Positions 55,701-64,000 of a stretch of 64,000 nucleotides of DNA are shown in pieces. The stretch is from the NCBI GenBank assembly GCA_034620365.1, contig JAQGEQ010000124.1:406973-470972 (forward strand), in the 5' to 3' direction. The DNA comes from Pegea sp. RAD2-039 (lineage: Eukaryota > Chordata > Thaliacea > Salpida > Salpidae). Position numbers and translations under genes: made by a program. The notes below the pieces were generated by a model. That model was not told the origin of the DNA, searched no databases, and worked only from the letters and a program-made list of their open reading frames with translations. The first letter of the stretch is position 1. Every line of letters starts with the position of its first letter.

Positions 55701-57204
55701 TACAATAATTAAGTCTACTTTTCATACTAAAAACGTTGTTATAAAAGATAGGAATTTACAAATTTAAGATTGTTTAAACTGTATTACCAAGTTGGTATTA
55801 GTTGCTTAAAAATCAACAAAATAGTTGTCATAAACAACTCGGTTATTTTAATTAAATTATCTTTTCTAAATTCTTATATTCTGAAACTGTAAGCTTTCTT
55901 CTGATGGTAAATTGTTTATATTTGACGTCAAATAGTTTAGCTGAGTTTGTGTAAAAGTAGTTCAATAAGTCTTTGTAACTAAAAATAAATAAATTAAAGA
56001 AAGTTAAATAACACAACGACAGTATAGTTGTAATAAAAGGTTGTTGTATTCTTTGTTTATAGTATCAATATTTGAAATAACTAAGTTTTTTATCATTAAG
56101 TTAAATCAAGACAAAAAAGTTGTCTAAATCAAGTCTTAGTCACAGGATGATTCATTCAAACTGTCTTAAAGAAAGAATAAAATTTGTGATTTTGGAAGTG
56201 AAAAAGGTTTTTGGGTTAATTATGGGGTTAAAAGTTGTGACAGTACTTTTTCTGCAAAATAAAAACTGACAAAAAAATGAATTAATATGCGAGAATGATG
56301 ATTATTCATTTTAATTCTTGATGTTTTAAATCCCAGATATCAACGATTTAAAAAAAAAAACAATTAAAAGTTATGTATCTAAAAAAATAAAATAGTTTAA
56401 TTTTATTTGAATAAATTTTTTAAATGTAAATAAATTTTAAATATCATAAATATTGTAATTTAGATTCTAAATAACAGTCAACTACAAATGATAACTTTAA
56501 ATTTACTGTTGAAAAAAGATCGATATCAAATTGATTGCCTACAACGTTTGTAGATCTTGAAGAAGCAACAAATTGATTTATTAACTACTTTAAATTTACT
56601 GTTTAGAATATTTCATTTCTACTACCGATAATTACAATAATTTAAATCAAATATAAAAACCAATTTTTAACAATATAGAAAACTTTCCAAAAGTAATTTA
56701 AATTAGGGAAATATTTGCTTAAATTTATACTTAAAATGTTTTTAAAAACAACGAAAGTTTAAAATCATTCGTTTTAAAGTTTCTATGATCCAAAATACCT
56801 TCTAAATTATGTTGAAACAAAAAATGATACCAAACAAAAAAATTATTAAATTAGGATTTACAGTTTTAAGCAAAAATATTAACCTTTTTAAATAAAATTT
56901 TAATAAAATAAGTAAAACTAGATAAAAACAGAAGTATGCATGTGAAAGTGGCTTCGAAATAAAACAATGAATAAAGTTATTCAGTACAACTTTTTTTAAT
57001 TATTTTAAAAACTTTTCCACAATAAACAAAATCTTCAAGAGTAATCATTTAGAATATTATTTCTTTTTTATATTTATACTTACATTATTCTTAAAAATAA
57101 CAAAATTTATTGAAAAAAATCTACACTTAAGAAAGAACAACAAAGAAATCTTGTTTGAGGTTCATTAAAGGATCTAAATAAGTTTAAATTAGCAGAAATT
57201 AAAT
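52725..57204 (+). repeat. Array unit 7: mosaic C (52725-54382) + L (54383-57204)
   Basis: The first part of C (to about 53570) is class B, like units 2 and 5; the rest matches class C of unit 6. The L spacer is almost identical to that of unit 6. This is the footprint of unequal crossing-over or gene conversion between neighbours. Confidence 0.85.
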
Positions 57205-59575
57205 ATAAGCTTTTAATCTGTAAATATTATTTTTACAACAAAACTTTTTTACACAATATTTAGAAAAAGTTAAAATTGTTTTTCTAAACTTGTTGTACAT
57301 TTTGAAATCTTCGATAGATGACAAAAGTCAGCGAAGCATCACATACGAGTTCAGTAGCTTTTTGTCTATAGCCTCAGGCAGTTCTATGAATTCAAAAAAT
57401 TAAAAATTATATTAATCCAATAAAACCAGTTTTTACAGTTTGTAAATGGTGAGTTTTTGTCAATAAATATTTTTTTGTTATTTGAATTCTTTGATATTTT
57501 TGGTGATGTAATCAAATACTTTGTACACTATAAAAATCTATCTGAACGTTGTAAAGCACATAAGTAATCACAAAAAAAGTTTATTTTACTTTAATTGACT
57601 ACTTAGTAACTTTCAAGTATCATTTCAAAATGTAAACAATTGAAGTTTCAAGTGATACAATCAGTTAATTACTACAAACTTTCTACTTATAATTCACTGT
57701 TGAAACATGATCAACATCAAAATTTGAAAAGGTCGCTATTCGAGAGAAACAACTCCTAATAAGTGTTACAAGCTAGCTTATATATTAACAGTTTTAAGTT
57801 TAATGTTTGTGTTTATTTTTCTACTATTCGTAATTACAATATTTTATAGCAACATATCTAAAAGAAAAAACCTCTTCCACAATAAACAAAATCTTCAAGA
57901 GTATTATTTAGAAAATTATATCTTTTGTTATATTTATTCTTACAGTGTTCTTAAAAATAACAAATGTAAAAGTCTATTGTTTTAATTGTTTCATATTAAC
58001 TAAAATTTATTTCGCTAAGCAAGACTGTGTTTGCTAAATGTGAAATTGAACAAGTTTGTTTAATTAGTTTTTGAGTTAACAACATGTTTAAAGTCAGGAT
58101 ATTGTGTTTCTTTTCGTTTTCAATTTGTTACTTTAGTTGGACTATTTTAAAGCAGATAAGAAATTAAACAAAACATTGATTGTTGAAAATCATAAATATA
58201 TTTGATTGTTTTTCCTTCAATATTTGTCATGATTATTTGAAAATATGTTTGGTAGCTTTGAGGTTAAACAACCTTTTTCAATCAACATCACAACATCACG
58301 TCGAAACTAACCCAACCCACAAGTAATAGATTAAACAGTTATTATAAATACCAAGTTTTTTTTTCAATGGGAAAGGCATTTTTAAAGCACTCGTTGATTG
58401 AAAAATCGCATATTTTGAGGTTGAACAAGCTTCAACTAAAATGTGAAAAAAATTAAATATTGACAACGTGGTCTGTTGTTGGAATAAAGAAAAATTTCAA
58501 AATTAAAAAAGATGAAAAAAGACGTTTTAGCCTAAAGCTATAAGAATAAACTTCTACAATCGTCGAGCTAAACACTATTTTTCTGAGATTTGTTTTGCTC
58601 AAAGAACAAAGATTAATTTAACATCTAAAAAAATAAAATATTTTAACAGTTACTCCTTTTTTGGAATTAATCAATTAACTAATTGTGGCACTTTTTCGAC
58701 TCAAGTTGAGAAAGTGAAGAGAATAGCGAGGAAGTAGTTTTTATTAAAAATAAATTAGAGATCTAATAAGAGTCTTGAAAACAAATTAATTAAAAAAATT
58801 GCCTCGGGCTACAAAAAAATAGAAATAAGAAACTCATATGTGACGCTTGGTTGACTTTTGCTATCTTTAAACAAAAAGCAAGTTGTACAAAAAGATAACA
58901 AAAAAGTTTTATTATTTTTTAAATAATTTGTAAAATAGCAAAACGTGTTATCACAATATCAAGATACACAGATAAGAAGGAAATGTTTAAAATCTAATAA
59001 AAAAGCAGAGTAAATGAACGTAAAGTTGTTTCAAACTTGTTTTGTTTGTTGTTTTTAAACATTATTCAACAAAATTTATGAAAAGTTAATTTGAGTTTCT
59101 GTTAGCTCATCATACTTTGAAGACTTTGTTTTTAAGCTTCGAGTTAACTTGGTTTAGTCTTCAGTCAGCTTCAAGTTTAAAAAAAGCCATATTAGACAGC
59201 AACAAGAATCTCCAAACTCAAAGTTATCAAAATGTTTGCTAAGGATGATGCTTTTTATGATTTGGTATTAGAAAAAATAATAATATTTGTTTTAAACTTT
59301 CTTTTATCACACAATCTTGTTGCAAGTAAAAAGTTACGGAAAAGTTTAAATGTATAATTGTAAAATTGTTTTATCAATACAAGTTAGATGATTTTAGTAT
59401 GAAGCAGTTAACAAAATTATTTAAATAGATTAACTATTCCATTGTACAAATATCTACTGTATTAAAGATAGAAGTATTTTGATACTTTGTAGAAAAGACG
59501 AGTAATTTGAAGTTTTTTTCATCATTATCAATGCTTACTACCTTATTTAAATTTTTAAATTAGCAGAAATTAAAT
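57205..59575 (+). repeat. Array unit 8: C (57205-58868) + S (58869-59575)
   Basis: Class B, nearly identical to units 2 and 5, but with only one copy of GATTGTTGAAAATCATAAAT, so the duplication seen in units 2 and 5 is absent. Confidence 0.9.
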
Positions 59576-61959
59576 ATAAGCTTTTAATCTGTAAATGTTA
59601 TTTTTACTACAACACTTTTTTACATAATATTTAGAAAATGTTAAAATTGTTTTTCTAAACTTGTCGTTTATTTTGAAATCATTGAAATGTGACAAAAGTC
59701 ACCGAAGCATCACATACGAGTTCAGTAGCCTTTTGTCTATAGCCTCAGGCAGTTTTATGAATTCAAAAAATAAAAAAATATTAAAATCCAATAAAACAAG
59801 TTTTTACAGTTTGTAAATGGTAAGTTTTTGTCAATAAATATTTTTTTGTTATTTGATTTCTTTGATATTTTTAGTGATGTAATCAAATACTTTGTACACT
59901 ATAAAAATCTATCTGAACTTTGTTAAGCACCTAAGTAATAACAAAAAATGTTTATTTTACTTTATTTGACTACTTAGTAACTTTCAAGTATCATTTTAAA
60001 ATGTAAACAATTGAAGTTTCAAGTGATACAATCACTTAATTACTACAAACTTTCTACTTATAATTCACTGTTGAAACATGATCAACATCAAAAATTGAAT
60101 ATGTCTCTATTTAAGAGATACTACTCCAAATCAGTGTTACAAGCTAGCTTATATATTAACAGTTTTAAGTTTAATGTTTGTGAGATTATTCAGAGTTTAA
60201 TCTTTGTGTTCATTTTTCTACTATTCGTAATTACAATATTTTATAGCAACATACCTAATAGAAAAAACCTTTTCTACAATAAACAAAATCTTCATGAGTA
60301 TTATTTAGAAAATTATTTCTTTTTTATATTCATTCTTACAGTGTTCTTAAAAATAACAAATTTAAAAGTCTATTGTTTGAATCGTTTCATATTAACTAAA
60401 ATTTATTTCGCTAAGCAAGATTGTGTTTGCTAAATGTGAAATTGAACAAGTTTGTTTAATTTGTTTTTGAGTTAACAACTTGTTTAAAGTCAGGATATTG
60501 TGTTGCTTTTATTTTTCAATTTGTTACTTTAGCTGGACTATTTTAAAGCAGATAAGAAATTAATCAAAGCATTGATTGTTGAAAATCATAAATATATTTG
60601 ATTGTTTTTCCTCTAAATTTTGTTATGATTGTTTGAAAATACGTTTGGTAGCTTTGAGGTTAAACAACCTTTTTCAATCAACATCACAACATCACGTCGA
60701 AACTAACCCAACCCACAAGTAATAGATTAAACAGTTATTATAAATACCAAGTTTTTTTTTCAATGGGTAAGGTATTCCAAGGTATAGGAAGTTGGTTATT
60801 TTGAGGTTGAACAAGCTTCAACTAAAATGTGAAAAAAATTGAATATTAACAACGTGGTCTGTTGTTGGAATAAAGAAATATTTCAAACTAAAAAAGATGA
60901 AAAAAAGACGTTTAAGCCTAAAGCTATAAGAATAAACTTCAATAATCGTCGAGTTAAAGACTTTTTATCAAAGATTTGTTATGCTTAAAGAGCAGAGATT
61001 AATTTAACATCTAAAAAAATAAAGCATTTTAACAGTTACTCCTTTTTTGGAATTAATCAATTAACTAATTGTGGCACTTTTTCGACTCAAGTTGAGAAAG
61101 TGAAGAGAATAGAGAGGAAGTAGTTTTTATTAAAAATAAATTAGAGATCTAATAAGAGTCTTGAAAACAAACTAATTAATAAAATTGCCTCGGGCTACAA
61201 AAAATAGAAATAAGAAACTCATATGTGACGCTTGGTTGACTTTTGTTATCTTTAAACAAAAAGCAAGTTGTACAAAAAGATAAAAAACAAGTTTTAATAT
61301 TTTTTAAATAATTTGTAAAATAGCAAAACGTGTTATCACAATATCAATATTCACAGATAAGAAGGAAATGTTTAAAATCTAATAAATAAGCAGAGTAAAT
61401 GAACTTAAAGTTGTTTCAAACTTGTTTTGTTTGTTGTTTTTAAACATCATTCAACAAAATTTATGAAAAGTTAATTTGAGTTTCTGTTAGCTCATCATAC
61501 TTTGAAGACTTTGTTTTTAAACTTCGAGTTAACTTGGTTTAGTCTTCAGTCAGCTTCAAGTTTAAAAAAACCATATTAGATAGCAACAAGAATCTCCAAA
61601 CTCAAAGTTATCAAAATGTTTGCTAAGGATGATGCTTTTTATGATTTGGTATTAGAAAAAATAATAATATTTGTTTGAAACTTTCTTTTATCACACAATC
61701 TTGTTGCGAGTAAAAAGTTACGGAAAAGTTTAAATGTATAATTGTAAAATTGTTTTATCAATACAAGTTAGATGGTTTTAGTATGAAGCAGTTAACAAAA
61801 TTATTTAAATAGATTAACTATTCCATTGTACAAATATCTACTGTATTAAAGATAGAAGTATTTTGATACTTTGTAGAAAAGACGAGTAATTTGAAGTTTT
61901 TTTCATCATTATCAATGCTTACTTCCTTATTTAAATTTTTAAATTAGCGGAAATTAGAT
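59576..61959 (+). repeat. Array unit 9: C (59576-61254) + S (61255-61959)
   Basis: Class A by its full-length ORF (60101-60433), yet followed by S rather than L, unlike class A units 1 and 4. So spacer type and C class are not locked together. Confidence 0.88.
60101..60433 (+). CDS. Short two-hydrophobic-segment ORF in module C, copy 9 (doubtful gene)
   Basis: The second full-length copy, 110 codons from ATG, beginning MSLFKRYYSKSVLQ. It differs from the unit 1 copy at about ten residues (for example SK to PN after FYSNI, His to Tyr in NLFHN, Tyr to Cys near the end), most of them non-conservative, which argues against strong protein-level constraint. The length and both hydrophobic segments are retained. 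Confidence 0.2.
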   Translation: MSLFKRYYSKSVLQASLYINSFKFNVCEIIQSLIFVFIFLLFVITIFYSNIPNRKNLFYNKQNLHEYYLENYFFFIFILTVFLKITNLKVYCLNRFILTKIYFAKQDCVC

Positions 61960-64000
61960 ATAAGCTTTTAATCTGTAAATATTATTTTTACAACAACACT
62001 TTTTTACACAATATTTAGAAAAAGTTAAAATTGTTTTTCTAAACTTGTTGTACATTTTGAAATCACTGAAATGTGACAAAAGTCAACGAAGCATCACATA
62101 CGAGTTCAGTAGCTTTTTGTCTATAGCCTCAGGCAGTTCTGTGAATTCAAAAAATAAAAAAATATTTAAATCTAATAAAACTGGTTTTTACAGTTTGTAA
62201 ATGGTGAGTTTTTGTCAATAAACATTTTTTTTGTTATTTGATTTCTTTGATATTTTTAGTGATGTAATCAAATACTTTGTACACTATAAAAATCTATCTG
62301 AACTTTGTAAAGCACCTAAGTAATCACAAAAAAGTTTATTTTACTTTAATTGACTACTTAGTAACTTTCAAGTTTCATTTTAAAATGTAAACAATTGAAG
62401 TTTCAAGTGATACAATCACTTAATTACAACAAACTTTCTACTTATAATTCACTGTTGAAACATGATCAACATCAAAAATTGAATATGTCTCTTTTCAAGA
62501 GATACTACTCCTAATAAGTGTTACAAGCTAGCTTATATATTAACAGTTTTAAGTTTAATGTTTGTGAGGTTATTCAGAGTTTAACCTTTGTGTTCATTTT
62601 TCTACTATTCGTAATTACAATATTTTATAGCAACATATCTAAAAGAAAAAACCTTTTCTACAATAAACAAAATCTTCATGAGTATTTTTTAGAATATTAT
62701 TTCTTTTTTATATTTATACTTACATTTTTCTTAAAAATAACAAATTTAAAAGTCTATTGTTTTAATTGTTTCATATTAACTAAAATTTATCTCGCTAAGC
62801 AAGACTGTGTTTGCTAAATGTGAAATTGAACAAGTTTGTTTAATTTGTTTTTGAGTTAACAACTTGTTTACAGTCAGGATATTGTGTTGCTTTTATTTTT
62901 CAATTTGTTACTTTAGCTGGACTATTTTAAAGCAGATAAGAAATTAAACAAAACATTGATTGTTGAAAATCATAAATATATTTGATTGTTTTTCCTTCAA
63001 TATTTGTCATGATTGTTTGAAATTATGTTTGGTAGCTTTGAGGTTAAACAACCTTTTTCAATCAACATCACAACATCACGTCGAAACAAACCCAACCCAC
63101 GAGTAATAGATTAAACAGTTATTATATATACCAAGTTTTTTTTCAATGGGTAATTTCATAGTATTCGTAGTATATAAAAGTTGCATATTTTGAGGTTGAA
63201 CAAGCTTCAATTAAAATGTGAAAAAAATTGAATATTGACAACGTGGTCTGTTGTTGGAATAAAGAAATATTTCAAACTAAAAAAGATGAAAAAAGACGTT
63301 TAAGCCTAAAGCTATTAGAATAAACTTCAATAATCGTCGAGTTAAACAATTTTTTTCTAAGATTTGTTTTGCTCAAAGAGCAGAGATTAATTTAACATCT
63401 AAAAAAATAAAATATTTTAACAGTTACTCCTTTTTGGAATTAATCAATTAACTAATTGTGGCACTTTTTCGACTTAAGTTGAGAAAGTGAAGAGAATAGA
63501 GAGGAAGTAGTTTTTTTTTAAAATAAATTAGATATCTAATAAGAGTCTTGAAAACAAACTAATTAATAAAATTGCCTCGGGCTACAAAAAAAACCAAATA
63601 AGAAACTCATATGTGACGCATGGTTGACTTTTGTTATCTTTAAACAAAAAGAAAGTTGTACAAAAAGATAAAAAAAAAGTTTTAATATTTTTTAAATAAT
63701 TTGTAAAATAGCAAAACGTGTTATCACAATATCAAGATACACAGATAAGAAGGAAATGTTTAAAATCTAATAAAAAAGCAGAGTAAATGAACTTAAAGTT
63801 GTTTCAAACTTGTTTTGTTTGTTGTTTTTAAACATCATTCAACAAAATTTATGAAAAGTTAATTTGAGTTTCTGTTAGCTCATCATACTTTGAAGACTTT
63901 GTTTTTAAGCTTCGAGTTAACTTGGTTTAGTCTTCAGTCACCTTCAAGTTTAAAAAAAGCCATATTAAATAGCAACAAGAATCTCCAAACTCAAAGTTAT
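61960..64000 (+). repeat. Array unit 10: C (61960-63642) + partial S (63643 to window end)
   Basis: Class C like units 3 and 6 (stops after RYYS; GTG-led open frame at 62518-62817), followed by S. Cut by the window edge. Confidence 0.88.

Larger units (their letters stand above)
30345..64000 (+). repeat. Macrosatellite array, ten units, open at the right end
   Basis: Ten copies of module C begin (at ATAAGCTTTTAATCTGTAAA) near 30446, 34952, 37348, 41837, 45827, 48223, 52725, 57205, 59576 and 61960. Each C (1.66-1.71 kb) is followed by spacer L (2.28-2.82 kb) or S (about 0.71 kb). The order is C-L, C-S, C-L, C-L(short), C-S, C-L, C-L, C-S, C-S, C-S. Three sequence classes of C recur in order, giving a higher-order period of about 10.9-11.4 kb. 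Copies differ by a few percent by eye. No gene of known family is inside. The array continues past the window. Confidence 0.95.

Noticed and set aside
30345-64000. Macrosatellite as a tandem rDNA, histone or 5S cluster
   Set aside because: No rRNA, 5S box or histone fold sequence was recognised in C, S or L.

Overview
The window is nuclear DNA of an animal with small, AT-rich, intron-containing genes, most likely a tunicate (ascidian). This rests on five recognisable metazoan genes, very short introns (many of 47-65 nt), and two adjacent intronless genes 106 bp apart with splice-acceptor-like sequence before each, as in operons resolved by spliced-leader trans-splicing. The taxon is inference.

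Left part (1-28 kb) carries the genes. On the minus strand: NSF (17 exons, 1517-9145, 730 aa), the SNARE-disassembling ATPase; a tRNA-Phe(GAA) at 11207-11279; CLUAP1/IFT38 (8 exons, 12230-15696, 404 aa), an intraflagellar transport subunit; and an atonal-family bHLH factor (3 exons, 18846-20281, 206 aa). On the plus strand: MEST (25546-26565), an alpha/beta hydrolase, and TIMMDC1 (26672-27697), a complex I assembly factor, as a candidate two-gene operon. Exon junctions were assembled by hand; all phases close in frame. No shared pathway links the genes beyond the operon pair.

The gene part is full of the 8-bp palindrome TGACGTCA (about 44 copies by eye, against less than one expected at this base composition). 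It sits in intergenic DNA, makes up much of the minimal introns, and runs through exons, where it writes the recurring peptides DDVI, MTS and VTS into unrelated proteins. NSF's larger introns each hold a different repeat, including about 24 copies of a 109-bp minisatellite in intron 10.

Right part (28-64 kb) has no recognised gene. After a degenerate edge (28.3-30.3 kb) a macrosatellite runs off the window. A common module C (about 1.69 kb, 10 copies) alternates with a short spacer S (about 0.71 kb) or a long spacer L (about 2.8 kb), giving units of about 2.4 and 4.5 kb and a higher-order period of 10.9-11.4 kb. L contains a worn copy of part of C, so the 4.5-kb unit looks like an old diverged dimer. 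C holds a short ORF with two hydrophobic segments, intact in only some copies, and a nearly invariant 60-bp core of unknown role.

The strongest candidates for something undescribed are the TGACGTCA-built introns and exons, the macrosatellite with its invariant core, and a pair of related, foldable elements at 11.95 and 21.83 kb.
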